Below, piece by piece: positions 1 to 7,245 of a DNA stretch of 36,408 nt. The DNA lies in the NCBI GenBank assembly GCA_046758085.1, contig JBHHZP010000016.1:1-36408 (forward strand), in the 5' to 3' direction. Under the pieces are notes generated by a model, which saw only the letters and a program-made list of their open reading frames with translations, was not told the origin of the DNA and made no database searches. Numbering within the stretch: the first letter of the stretch is position 1; the number at the start of each line of letters is the position of its first letter. Both the position numbers and the translations under genes were made by a program. Origin of the DNA: VRUB01 sp046758085 (GTDB taxonomy: Bacteria > Pseudomonadota > Gammaproteobacteria > Acidiferrobacterales > SPGG2).

Positions 1-11
1 GAGACATAGCA

Positions 12-596
12 ATGGCTAGAATGAAATTCCTCTGTGACGCGGAGCGCTGCATCGAATGTAATGCATGTGTTACCGCGTGTAAGAACGCCAACGATGTGCC
101 TTGGGGCGTGAACCGGCGCCGGGTCGTTGTGCTTGACGACGGCGTGCCTGGCGAGAAGTCCATATCAGTGGCGTGTATGCACTGTACGGACGCGCCGTGT
201 GCCGCCGTCTGTCCGGTGGATTGCTTCTACACCACCGACGACGGAATCGTCTTGCACGACAAGGATCTGTGCATCGGCTGCGGCTACTGCTTCTACGCCT
301 GTCCGTTTGGCGCGCCGCAGTACCCGCAGCAGTCTGCCTTTGGTGTTCGCGGCAAGATGGACAAGTGCACTTTCTGCGCCGGCGGACCGCTGCCCGACAC
401 CTCCGATGCGGAGTTCGCGAAGTACGGGAGCAACCGCATAGCCGAGGGCAAGTTGCCGCTGTGTGCGGAGATGTGCTCCACCAAGGCCCTGCTTGCCGGC
501 GATGGCGATCTGGTCGCCGATATTTACCGCCAGCGGGTAATCCGGCGCGGTGGTCGACCCAAGACGTGGGGCTGGGAGACCGCCTACCCGGCGTAA
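12..596 (+). CDS. fdhB: Formate dehydrogenase beta subunit, 4Fe-4S ferredoxin type (FDH3-like)
   Basis: This 194-residue protein is built around four ferredoxin-type cysteine sets: C13-x2-C16-x2-C19-x3-C23, then a CMHC...CAAVCPVDC set, a CIGCGYCFYACPFGAPQ set, and a last CTFC plus CAEMC pair. Such proteins carry electrons from a molybdopterin catalytic subunit to a cytochrome b membrane subunit. It is shorter than E. coli FdnH/FdoH and has no C-terminal membrane anchor, which fits the FDH3-type beta subunit. The cytochrome b gamma subunit lies downstream, and the catalytic alpha subunit is expected just left of the window. The start at 12 is the first in-frame ATG; ATG 21 is an alternative. 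Family assignment is strong; the exact formate specificity is inferred from the partner genes. Confidence 0.88.
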   Translation: MARMKFLCDAERCIECNACVTACKNANDVPWGVNRRRVVVLDDGVPGEKSISVACMHCTDAPCAAVCPVDCFYTTDDGIVLHDKDLCIGCGYCFYACPFGAPQYPQQSAFGVRGKMDKCTFCAGGPLPDTSDAEFAKYGSNRIAEGKLPLCAEMCSTKALLAGDGDLVADIYRQRVIRRGGRPKTWGWETAYPA

Positions 597-605
597 AGCG
601 ATATC

Positions 606-641
606 GGGGAGGGCAAGGTACGGAAATAGCTTGCCCTCCCC
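606..641 (+). terminator. Strong hairpin between FDH beta and the lipoprotein gene
   Basis: GGGGAGGGCAAG (606-617) and CTTGCCCTCCCC (630-641) form a perfect 12-bp stem with a 12-nt loop. The bases after it (gctcgttcattt) are only weakly T-rich. It may therefore act as a partial terminator or as an mRNA-stabilising or processing hairpin inside the FDH operon. Confidence 0.5.
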
Positions 642-685
642 GCTCGTTCATTTGCGCTTGAACTGACAAGCAGAAAGGAGGCCCT

Positions 686-886
686 ATGTATGCCAGAGCT
701 GCGGCAGTGCTGGTGTTGGTTGTTGGCCTGACAGGGCTGGCAGGTTGTTATGAATCGCCGAATGTGGTGATTCACGAACCTGGTGTTTATAAAGGCACCA
801 GAGATCCACTTGTTGCGAAGCTGCGCGCCCCGAAGCTGCAGCAAGATCTGCGCGAGCGCTTTGCACGGGTTCAGCCTGACCGGTAG
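686..886 (+). CDS. Small lipoprotein in the FDH operon
   Basis: A 66-residue protein with a signal peptide at its N-terminus (residues 1-19) ending in the lipobox LAGC, so the mature lipoprotein would start at the cysteine and be only about 46 residues long. The mature part contains VVIHEPGVYKGTRDPL and a charged C-terminus. A strong ribosome site (AAAGGAGG, 674-681) supports the ATG at 686. It lies between the beta and gamma subunit genes on the same strand, so it is probably expressed with the dehydrogenase. I do not recognise the family. A role as an accessory or assembly lipoprotein of the periplasmic dehydrogenase is inference from position only. Confidence 0.7.
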   Translation: MYARAAAVLVLVVGLTGLAGCYESPNVVIHEPGVYKGTRDPLVAKLRAPKLQQDLRERFARVQPDR

Positions 887-977
887 GTCGTGAATACGAA
901 CTCAAGTACGCTGGAAACGTGGCGCATTTTCCAGCCGCGGGCCCTATGACAGAATGTACCAGGAGCTAGAGAGCGTC

Positions 978-1178
978 ATGAAGAGCAGATTAGTTTGCCT
1001 GTCACTTGCCGCAAGCGGCATGATTGCGCTGGCAAACTGCGCCAAGATCGAAGAACCCTGGGTACGCAGCAAAGATCAGCTCAAAGACGAGCGCTCCCGC
1101 AGTGTTGAACAGCAGCAAGCGTTGCGTCAACGTTTATTTCTGGCTGCGGGGTATCGCCACATCGATGTGGACGATTGA
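978..1178 (+). CDS. Second small lipoprotein in the FDH operon
   Basis: From ATG 978 (preceded by AGGAG at 961-965) this encodes 66 residues: MKSRLVC, a hydrophobic stretch, and a lipobox-like ALANC, followed by a charged, probably helical tail rich in K, E, R and Q. An in-frame ATG at 954 would add eight residues before the signal peptide and is less likely. The gene sits between the first lipoprotein and the cytochrome b subunit. Its stop codon lies inside a tandem GACGATT repeat (1170-1190). Function is unknown. Its size and type match the preceding lipoprotein, but the sequences are not clearly alike. Confidence 0.6.
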   Translation: MKSRLVCLSLAASGMIALANCAKIEEPWVRSKDQLKDERSRSVEQQQALRQRLFLAAGYRHIDVDD

Positions 1179-1190
1179 CGATTGACGATT
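1170..1190. repeat. Tandem heptamer GACGATT x3
   Basis: Three perfect copies of GACGATT (1170-1176, 1177-1183, 1184-1190) overlap the stop codon of the second small lipoprotein gene and extend into the spacer before the FDH gamma gene. Confidence 0.85.
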
Positions 1191-1240
1191 AAGGATCTGG
1201 CAGATTAACCGATAACGAGATAACTACTGGAGACCTGGCC

Positions 1241-2257
1241 ATGTGCATATTTGCTAGAGACAAGGCACGAAGCGGCGCCCCGCGCTCTAAAAGTGTTTTC
1301 GCGTGGAGTTTCTTGATCATAGTAGGCGGCGCGATCCTGTTGCCGCTGGGAAGCTATGTCTATTCGGGCCTATCGGCGCAGGCCGCGGCCGAGGAGCAGA
1401 GCAACCCCCGGGCCAACTACTGGCGCGCCGTGCGCGATGGCAACGCAGGCTACACCGCTGTCACAGGCCCGGAAACGGGCGTACTGATCCAGAATGGCGG
1501 CCAGAATTGGCGCGAAGTGCGCAACGGGCCGGTGGCAAACATCATGCCGTGGGTGCTCGCCGTCGTTGTGGCAGCGCTTCTTCTCTTTCTCGTCATCCGC
1601 GGACAGGTCAAGTTGGAGCAAAGGCCCTCCGGCAGGACGCTTCGGCGCTGGAGCCTGGCGGAGCGAGTGCTGCACTGGTACACGGCCGTTTTGTTCATAT
1701 TGCTCGCTGTCACCGGTCTGAGCTTGCTGTTCGGCCGTGCCGTGCTGATCCCGGTGTTAGGGGCGAGCGGCTTCAGTGCGTGGGCACAGTTTTCCATCTA
1801 CGTGCACAACTACTTGGGCCCGTTCTTTGTCGTGGGCGTTGTGTTGGAAATCCTTGCCTGGATTCGATTCAATTTGCCGGACAAGACGGATTGGGACTGG
1901 CTAAAGCAAGGCGGCGGAATGATTGGCAAGGGCAAGCATCCGCATGCGGGGCGCATTAACGCCGGTGAAAAGTTATTCACATTCTGGATTGGCATGGTGG
2001 TTCTCGGTATTGCCGTGTCGATTACCGGGCTCTACCTGCTCGGATGGATCGGTAGTGGCATGCGCGAGACCATGCAAATCGCGAACGTCGTTCACTCGAT
2101 AGCCTCCGTTATTTACGTAGCGATTATGCTGGGCCACATTTACCTCGGTGCCTGGGGCGTGCAAGGCGCATTCGAGGCCATATGGAAAGGTGAAGTCAGC
2201 GAAGAGTGGGCCAAGCAGCACCATGACAAGTGGTATGACGAGGCCCGGAAAGGCTAA
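1241..2257 (+). CDS. Formate dehydrogenase gamma subunit, di-haem cytochrome b
   Basis: A 338-residue membrane protein of the FdnI/FdoI-type cytochrome b family. It has an N-terminal membrane segment (about 21-45), a periplasmic stretch (about 46-100) with TGPETGVLIQNGGQNWREVR, a second segment (about 102-119), then the conserved cytochrome core. Candidate haem histidines are H145 (RVLHWYT), H189 (YVHNYLGP), H285 (NVVHS) and H299 (MLGHIYLG). It should anchor the dehydrogenase and pass electrons to quinone. GGAGA upstream of ATG 1241 is a fair ribosome site. The N-terminal extension before the core is typical of the Fdh gamma proteins linked to FDH3-type enzymes. It probably ends the operon, since a hairpin terminator follows. 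Confidence 0.88.
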   Translation: MCIFARDKARSGAPRSKSVFAWSFLIIVGGAILLPLGSYVYSGLSAQAAAEEQSNPRANYWRAVRDGNAGYTAVTGPETGVLIQNGGQNWREVRNGPVANIMPWVLAVVVAALLLFLVIRGQVKLEQRPSGRTLRRWSLAERVLHWYTAVLFILLAVTGLSLLFGRAVLIPVLGASGFSAWAQFSIYVHNYLGPFFVVGVVLEILAWIRFNLPDKTDWDWLKQGGGMIGKGKHPHAGRINAGEKLFTFWIGMVVLGIAVSITGLYLLGWIGSGMRETMQIANVVHSIASVIYVAIMLGHIYLGAWGVQGAFEAIWKGEVSEEWAKQHHDKWYDEARKG

Positions 2258-2302
2258 GTCGCGCAGCTCACACTCGACGAATGATTTTTGTGTTGGGAGT
2301 CT

Positions 2303-2340
2303 CAGGCCTGCATGGATGCAGGCCTGTTCTTTTGTTGGGG
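2303..2340 (+). terminator. Rho-independent terminator after FDH gamma
   Basis: CAGGCCTGCAT (2303-2313) and ATGCAGGCCTG (2316-2326) form a perfect 11-bp stem with a 2-base gap, followed by TTCTTTTGTT. It lies 45 bases after the FDH gamma stop. The rest of the spacer to 2617 shows no gene or clear signal. Confidence 0.75.
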
Positions 2341-2617
2341 CGCGCTTTTACGACGTGCCTAATGGGGCCACGCCTTTGTGCCGAGCGAAATTAGTGAGGG
2401 AAAACGCAAATCCAATTTTGTCATTGATGTGGCTGTTCCTTGGCAAAAACGCTTGAGAAGGCCAAAGCGCAAAGAGCGCTCGCAGGACCAGAGATATCCC
2501 TCCCAACAGCCCAGGTGAACCAAGCGTGGCACAGCCAGGCGGCGCCCGCCAGGTGAGGAACAGAATACACAACGTGCTGCCCGTTCCTCCGCGAGTTAGT
2601 GCCTGTGCTGCGTACCC

Positions 2618-3274
2618 GTGTCAATCCTGGACGCGTTGATAAGGCCTGTCAGGCAAGTGCTGTCATCTGTTAATCAGCTTAATCCTATGGCCAAAGAGTT
2701 TCTTCCGCGTGAAGTTCGCGCTGCCATGCAAGCCAGCGGTGCCACCGTCACATGTCTACCGGTCAGGCTGGATGGCAACGAATGGGAAACGGCGTTGTTT
2801 TTTCGTCTCGCCGGGCCGGAGTGCAAGCGCGATCGCCAAGTCCTGGCTAAGACACACCGACCGCTGCCGGTAACGCTTGAGACCAACGTGTTGGAACTGC
2901 CCAGTGCAGCCGTGGTCACGCTACGAGCCGAGGTTCATACCCTGGCCGATGACCCTCTGGCAGGGGAGATCTTGTTGACGCCGGGTGGCTCACGCACGCA
3001 CTTCGATGCCCTAAAGTTACTGTCCAAGCAGGATCGGCTGTGCTGGTTTTTCGGCGACGAGGATTTTCGCCAGCTTCATTCCCAGCAAAACCCGCTCGAT
3101 GTCGAGCAGCGGGAAAGCATCGACGACCTGTTGCGCGACGCGGTGAGGCACGACGCGCTCGTTCGATCGACCGGGCGCTATGATGCGCAAGCGGCATTGT
3201 CAGAAGTCGTGGTCCACTACGATCTGCGGGAGGGGATCGTGCGTGACGGGCTTGGCCACGACCGCAAGCAATGA
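2618..3274 (+). CDS. Conserved-looking hypothetical protein, 218 aa
   Basis: I do not recognise this protein. From GTG 2618 it has 218 residues; ATG 2687 (MAKEFLPREVRAAM) is an alternative giving 195 residues. Neither start has a convincing ribosome site. It is soluble, with no signal peptide or membrane segment. It has a mixed alpha/beta look, including TALFFRLAGPECKRD, VTLETNVLEL, a LLTPGGSRTHFDALKLL segment, and an acidic helical part (NPLDVEQRESIDDLLRDAV). No cofactor motif is visible. It lies on the same strand between the FDH terminator and moaD. A link to the molybdoenzyme neighbourhood is possible but unproven. Confidence 0.55.
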   Translation: MSILDALIRPVRQVLSSVNQLNPMAKEFLPREVRAAMQASGATVTCLPVRLDGNEWETALFFRLAGPECKRDRQVLAKTHRPLPVTLETNVLELPSAAVVTLRAEVHTLADDPLAGEILLTPGGSRTHFDALKLLSKQDRLCWFFGDEDFRQLHSQQNPLDVEQRESIDDLLRDAVRHDALVRSTGRYDAQAALSEVVVHYDLREGIVRDGLGHDRKQ

Positions 3275-3277
3275 TAA

Positions 3278-3305
3278 TTGTCTTTAATTAACAATCGGTT
3301 ATAGA
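3278..3305 (+). promoter_or_regulatory. Possible sigma-70 promoter for moaD-moaE
   Basis: TTGTCT (3278-3283) and TATAGA (3300-3305) are separated by 16 bp in an AT-rich island that contrasts with its GC-rich surroundings. The transcript would start near 3312, which favours the moaD start at 3374 over the ATG at 3317. Each box matches only four of six consensus bases. Confidence 0.35.
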
Positions 3306-3373
3306 CTAATACGGTAATGCTCGTGGGACCGGTGGACATCGAGCGTAACAAATCGGTATCGTCTTACTTGAGC

Positions 3374-3616
3374 ATGTCAATCCAAGTCAGATACTTCGCC
3401 AGCTTGCGGGAACGCATGGGCCGTGCTGACGAGCGCGTCGATACTGACCGCACCCTTACGGTTGCCGAGGTCTGGGCGCATGTGTCCGGGGGCACGCCGC
3501 TGCCGCCAAGCATCCTGGTTGCCGTCAACATGGAGTACACGGATGTGAATCGCGAGGTCAAAGACGGCGATGAGGTGGCGTTCTTTCCGCCTGTTACCGG
3601 TGGGGGACTGCAATGA
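3374..3616 (+). CDS. moaD: Molybdopterin synthase sulfur-carrier subunit MoaD
   Basis: MoaD is the ubiquitin-fold carrier whose C-terminal Gly-Gly thiocarboxylate donates sulfur to precursor Z in molybdopterin synthesis. From ATG 3374 (MSIQVRYFASLRERMG) the protein has 80 residues, the usual size, and shows the family pattern through VAVNMEYTDVNREVKDGDEVAFFPPVTGG. The in-frame ATG at 3317 would add 19 residues with no family likeness. Oddly, the chain does not stop at the terminal Gly-Gly: it ends TGGGLQ, leaving two residues after the final glycine. The stop overlaps the moaE start (ATGA), so the two subunits are translationally coupled. Confidence 0.9.
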   Translation: MSIQVRYFASLRERMGRADERVDTDRTLTVAEVWAHVSGGTPLPPSILVAVNMEYTDVNREVKDGDEVAFFPPVTGGGLQ

Positions 3617-4053
3617 AATGCGAGATTCGTGACAGCTGTTTTGACCCCTGGGAGGAGCTGCGTCATTTCCAGGACCATGAGCTCGGTCACAAAGCCAAGT
3701 ACGGGGCAACGGCCAGCTTTGTCGGTACCATGCGCGATGTCAACGACGGTAACATAGTGCAGCTGATGACGCTCGAGCACTACCCGGGAATGACGGATAA
3801 GCACCTCAGAGAAATCAGCGAGAAGGCGAATCAACAGTGGGACATTCTGGATACACTCATCATTCACCGCGTTGGCGAATTACAACCCAATGATCCGATC
3901 GTGCTCATTGCAGTGTGGTCGGCCCACCGCGCGGCCGCCTTCGAGGCGTGCCGTTTTCTCATAGAGGAGCTCAAGTCGCGTGCGCCTTTCTGGAAGAAGG
4001 AGACGTTGGACAAGGAAGTGCGCTGGGTTACACAAAACACCCCCGCTGCCTGA
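3613..4053 (+). CDS. moaE: Molybdopterin synthase catalytic subunit MoaE
   Basis: A 146-residue protein with the full MoaE pattern: FVGTMRDVN near the N-terminus, LEHYPGMT, IIHRVGELQPNDPIV, and the active-site stretch HRAAAFEACRFLIEELKSRAPFWKKE. That last stretch holds the two conserved lysines (K of ELK and K of WKK) that correspond to E. coli K119 and K126. With MoaD it forms the heterotetramer that converts precursor Z to molybdopterin. It overlaps moaD by four bases. The cofactor would serve the formate dehydrogenase and the Psr-like enzyme in this window. Confidence 0.95.
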   Translation: MKCEIRDSCFDPWEELRHFQDHELGHKAKYGATASFVGTMRDVNDGNIVQLMTLEHYPGMTDKHLREISEKANQQWDILDTLIIHRVGELQPNDPIVLIAVWSAHRAAAFEACRFLIEELKSRAPFWKKETLDKEVRWVTQNTPAA

Positions 4054-4148
4054 CACACCACAAGCGTGACGCTACGTGTCTCGGCACGCATAGTGTTACT
4101 GGGGGGTTTCTTGTACTCTGAAGGAGGTCGATCTGTCTACAATAAGGC

Positions 4149-4220
4149 ATGGGACAGAAAATCGTTTACAGACGCCCAACGTTCTTCACGACCAGAGATG
4201 AGTTCGATTCTTTTAACTGA
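4149..4220 (+). other. Very small ORF (23 codons) ahead of the first ankyrin gene
   Basis: ATG 4149 to TGA 4220 encodes 23 residues starting MGQKIVYRRP and ending DEFDSFN. A TACAAT hexamer lies just upstream (4138-4143), with no good -35 at normal spacing. It may be chance. I list it because it fills the gap before the ankyrin gene. Confidence 0.15.
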
Positions 4221-4250
4221 TTTTCTCGGTAGTTGAAAAACGGTTTGCCT

Positions 4251-5003
4251 ATGAGAGTTATCACATTTGTCCTGGTGTTATTCTTGGCGATGTTCGTGCC
4301 CGTTTCCTGGGCCGGCGTCGATGATGAATGGGTCTCGGCCTTAAGCCGTCGCGATGCAGGCACGATCGAGTCCTTGCTCGGCCGTAATGCCAAGGTCGAT
4401 CTATCAAATGGGGAAGGAAAGACGGCCTTGATGCTAGCGGCCGGTGAGGGCCGTGTACAGTTGATGCAAATGCTGCTCGATGCCGGTGCCAGCGTCGATG
4501 TGATGAATACGCGTGGCGGTACCGCATTGATGTACGCGGTCGTTACCGGCGACACGAATCCCGTGCAATTACTGTTGTCCCACGGCGCATCGGTCAACGC
4601 TCAAAGCAGCAATGGATGGACCGCGATGATGATCGCTTGCGCAAAGGGATATGACAACATCGTACGGTTGTTGCTGAAAAACGGCGCGGATGCAAACACG
4701 AGAGACATATATAGATGGACACCGCTGATGAGGGCAGTCTACGAGGACCGGCTGCAGGTTGTGCGGACGTTATTGGCGTCGCACAAGGTTGATATTAATG
4801 CCAGGGCTGACCGCGGGGCAACAGCCTTGCATCACGCCGTGGCGCAGAATTTTGCGGAAATTGCTCGCGTGTTGATTGCCGAGGGTATCGATATCGGCAC
4901 TGCCGACCAGGAGGGGCGCACGGCATTGATGATCGCGTCTGCCAGCGGTAATAACGATCTGGTCATGCTGATCCGTCAATCCCTGAAAAAGCGATCGGAT
5001 TAG
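4251..5003 (+). CDS. Exported ankyrin-repeat protein (first of two)
   Basis: From ATG 4251 the protein has 250 residues, with a signal peptide (MRVITFVLVLFLAMFVPVSWA) cut after SWA. TTG 4233 would add six residues. The mature part is almost entirely ankyrin repeats: a first degenerate unit, then about six units with the TALMxAxxxG...LLxxGA pattern. Ankyrin repeats are protein-binding scaffolds and are usually cytoplasmic. This one should be periplasmic, and it faces a Tat-exported Rieske-like gene and, beyond that, a second exported ankyrin gene. Binding partner unknown; a role in protecting or docking periplasmic redox proteins is only a guess. Confidence 0.85.
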   Translation: MRVITFVLVLFLAMFVPVSWAGVDDEWVSALSRRDAGTIESLLGRNAKVDLSNGEGKTALMLAAGEGRVQLMQMLLDAGASVDVMNTRGGTALMYAVVTGDTNPVQLLLSHGASVNAQSSNGWTAMMIACAKGYDNIVRLLLKNGADANTRDIYRWTPLMRAVYEDRLQVVRTLLASHKVDINARADRGATALHHAVAQNFAEIARVLIAEGIDIGTADQEGRTALMIASASGNNDLVMLIRQSLKKRSD

Positions 5004-5040
5004 CGACGCGCTGGTAGAGCGAGCAGCGGTGGCGCGCTAA
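5000..5040. terminator. Possible bidirectional hairpin between convergent genes
   Basis: TTAGCGACGCGC (5000-5011) and GCGCGCTAA (5032-5040) are near-complementary and span the stop codons of the convergent ankyrin and Rieske-like genes. No T-run follows on either side. Confidence 0.25.
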
Positions 5041-5783
5041 CAAAGTACCTGGTTGCGGCAATACTCGGCTAGCGGCAATACCGTCGTCGTGTGAACCAGT
5101 TTCGCTTCGACATCCGATGTTCGATACTCCAGTCTGAGCCGAAAAGCGAATTTTTCGAAGTACTGGTCAAACATGTCGCCGCCGTACGTACCTATGGCCT
5201 CCAGCGTATCGGTTTGCTCGTCGTATTCTAATAGAATCGCTGCCAACGGTTGTGGCGCCGGACCACCGAGCACTCGTGCACCTTGGGTCGGGTCATACAC
5301 ACTGCGCTCAGAGCAACAGTATATGATTTTAGAACGCTCCGATAACTCCTTGTCTTTATTTAAGAAATTTACAGCCTTATGACGGTAGTTGATGAAGTTA
5401 ACCTCTTGGGTCGGGTAGGTCATCTTGTGGGCGCAAATGGCCGAAAACGCCACTACCGAGCGTTGCGGCCCTACCCCGCCCTGCCAGATGTACGGCTTAC
5501 CATCCTTCGTTTCCAGTACCGTTTGCTGGGCCGTGGGTTTGCCAAGGTTTAACAAAAAGCAGGGGGTGCTGACATAGGGGTAATGGAACAAGTAGTTCTC
5601 CCCGACTTTCAATGCGGCCACGGTCACAGGCTGATCCCGTTTGTCCACCAGCTTTACGCGTTGGTACTGTTGTAAAGTTCCGGTTTTTCGCGCCAGCACA
5701 CCCGGGCTCGCCGTAATCATCGCGAGCGCCGAGGCACAAAGCTTGACGAAGCCTCGTCGATTAAGCTTACTTTGTTGGCTCAT
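5037..5783 (-). CDS. Tat-exported Rieske-like protein with an incomplete ligand set
   Basis: A 248-residue protein starting MSQQSKLNRRGFVKL, a twin-arginine signal followed by a hydrophobic stretch to GVLA, so it is probably exported folded. The fold looks Rieske-type: a first ligand pair CAHK, then, after a long insert, YCCSERSVYDPTQG and GGPAPQPLAAI. A [2Fe-2S] Rieske cluster needs C-x-H plus C-x2-H. Here the second pair reads C-C-S-E-R, with Glu or Arg (depending on the alignment) where His should be. The reading is clear in the bases (TGT TGC TCT GAG CGC). It may bind an altered cluster or none. It lies between two exported ankyrin genes, convergent with the first and in the same direction as the second. 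Confidence 0.7.
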   Translation of the reverse strand: MSQQSKLNRRGFVKLCASALAMITASPGVLARKTGTLQQYQRVKLVDKRDQPVTVAALKVGENYLFHYPYVSTPCFLLNLGKPTAQQTVLETKDGKPYIWQGGVGPQRSVVAFSAICAHKMTYPTQEVNFINYRHKAVNFLNKDKELSERSKIIYCCSERSVYDPTQGARVLGGPAPQPLAAILLEYDEQTDTLEAIGTYGGDMFDQYFEKFAFRLRLEYRTSDVEAKLVHTTTVLPLAEYCRNQVLC

Positions 5784-6001
5784 TCGAAAATGTCTCCGGG
5801 CAGTAATGGAAGGCTGTATTCAAGGCGGGGGCTTTTAATTTACTAGGGCAGTCAAGCACACTATCCGTGGGGACGCAACTCCCCGCCTGCAAGCACGGCA
5901 GCTTCTGGCAAGTGCAATCTGAATCCCTGCTATTGGTGTGGAATTGGTCAGAAAATGCCACATGCCACTTAGCCAGGCACTATACACAATAGCGGCGCCC
6001 G

Positions 6002-7087
6002 TTATTCAGCCCCCGACTTCGTGCTCGCCTTCCTGATGATATCGGCGACTTCCGTGTCGCCGATCATCTCGGCAGCTGCGAGTGCTGTCCAGCCGTCTTT
6101 CGCCCGGATGTTCGTGTTAGCCCCGGCGGCGAGCAACAGCTCGACGATGCCGATCAAACCTCGATTCGCTGCCAACATCAGTGCGGTGTTTCCATGCCTC
6201 GCATCGACAGCATTGACGTCGGCACCGCGCTTGAGCAACAGCGCCACACTGCGCGCACTGCCGCTGCGCGCTGCGATCATCAACGGGGTTTGTTCCTCTC
6301 TCCCGAGCCCGTCGATATCCGCACCGGCGGCAAGCAACCGCTCGACAAGCAAGTAATATCCCCCGGCGACCGCACGCCCCAGCACACTCTCTCCGTTAGT
6401 CGCCCGTGTGCCGACATCGGCTCCGGTCGCTAGTAACGTGTTAACCACCTGCAGCGAACCATGCTCCGAGGCTACAAGCAATGCAGTGCGGCCATCATCG
6501 CTGTGCGCGTCAACATGTGCCTTGTTCGCCAACAACAGCTGGGCGATTTTTGCGTCGCCGCGCCGCGCCGCCGCCATCAATGCAGTCCAGCCATTGTGCC
6601 CCTGCGCATTTACCTCGGCACCGCCCACAATCAGCTCGATTACCGACTGCATCCCACCCGGTGCCGCGGCAGCCAGTATCATGGGGGTATCTCCGGTGCG
6701 GGTATTTGTTGCGTTCGGGTCGGCACCGCCTGCCAGAAGCTCCCGCACGGCGGCTTCGTAGCCGCCGCTCGCCGCCAGCATCAGCGCCGTTGACTGATCT
6801 CTTGCACGTGCGTCGACCACGGCGCCGTGATCGAGGAGCAGCTTGACTACCTTTGAATGCCCGTGTGCTGCGGCCAACATCAAGGCCGAATGCTCCTGCG
6901 GGCGGGTATCGCGCACTTCGATCTGCGCCCCCCGATCCAGCATGTACGCTACCAGGTCATGACGACCTGCTTCGGCCGCCATCAGCATGGCCTGGTTGAC
7001 CATGTCTTGGGACGACAGCTTCGCTGCCGGCACGGCACTTGCCAGAACGAACAGGCCAACAAAAAGAATCGAACGACAATAGATCAT
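6002..7087 (-). CDS. Exported ankyrin-repeat protein (second of two)
   Basis: The start at 7087 (MIYCRSILFVGLFVLASAVPAA) gives a clean signal peptide and 361 residues; an upstream ATG at 7153 would bury that signal behind 22 residues. The mature protein is a solenoid of about ten ankyrin units, many nearly ideal, such as TALMLAANRGLIGIVELLLAAGA. It is longer and more regular than the first ankyrin protein and transcribed toward the Rieske-like gene, 218 bases away. I see no second domain. It is probably a periplasmic binding scaffold with unknown ligand. The spacer 5784-6001 shows no gene. Confidence 0.85.
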   Translation of the reverse strand: MIYCRSILFVGLFVLASAVPAAKLSSQDMVNQAMLMAAEAGRHDLVAYMLDRGAQIEVRDTRPQEHSALMLAAAHGHSKVVKLLLDHGAVVDARARDQSTALMLAASGGYEAAVRELLAGGADPNATNTRTGDTPMILAAAAPGGMQSVIELIVGGAEVNAQGHNGWTALMAAARRGDAKIAQLLLANKAHVDAHSDDGRTALLVASEHGSLQVVNTLLATGADVGTRATNGESVLGRAVAGGYYLLVERLLAAGADIDGLGREEQTPLMIAARSGSARSVALLLKRGADVNAVDARHGNTALMLAANRGLIGIVELLLAAGANTNIRAKDGWTALAAAEMIGDTEVADIIRKASTKSGAE

Positions 7088-7245
7088 TTTATGTATCTTG
7101 TTGGCCGCTCGGGTGAGTATCGAAAGGATCAACCATAAGGTAAGCCCGCGCATGCCATAGTAACGACTAACTCGAGATCATGAGGGCACCACGTCCTCAT
7201 CGTATTTGCATCGCGAGCCGCCTGTATCGTATATCGTGGCCAGAA

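Noticed and set aside
4138..4143. TACAAT as a promoter for the first ankyrin gene.
   Set aside because: The only -35-like hexamer (TTGTAC) is 21 bp away, too far for a normal promoter.
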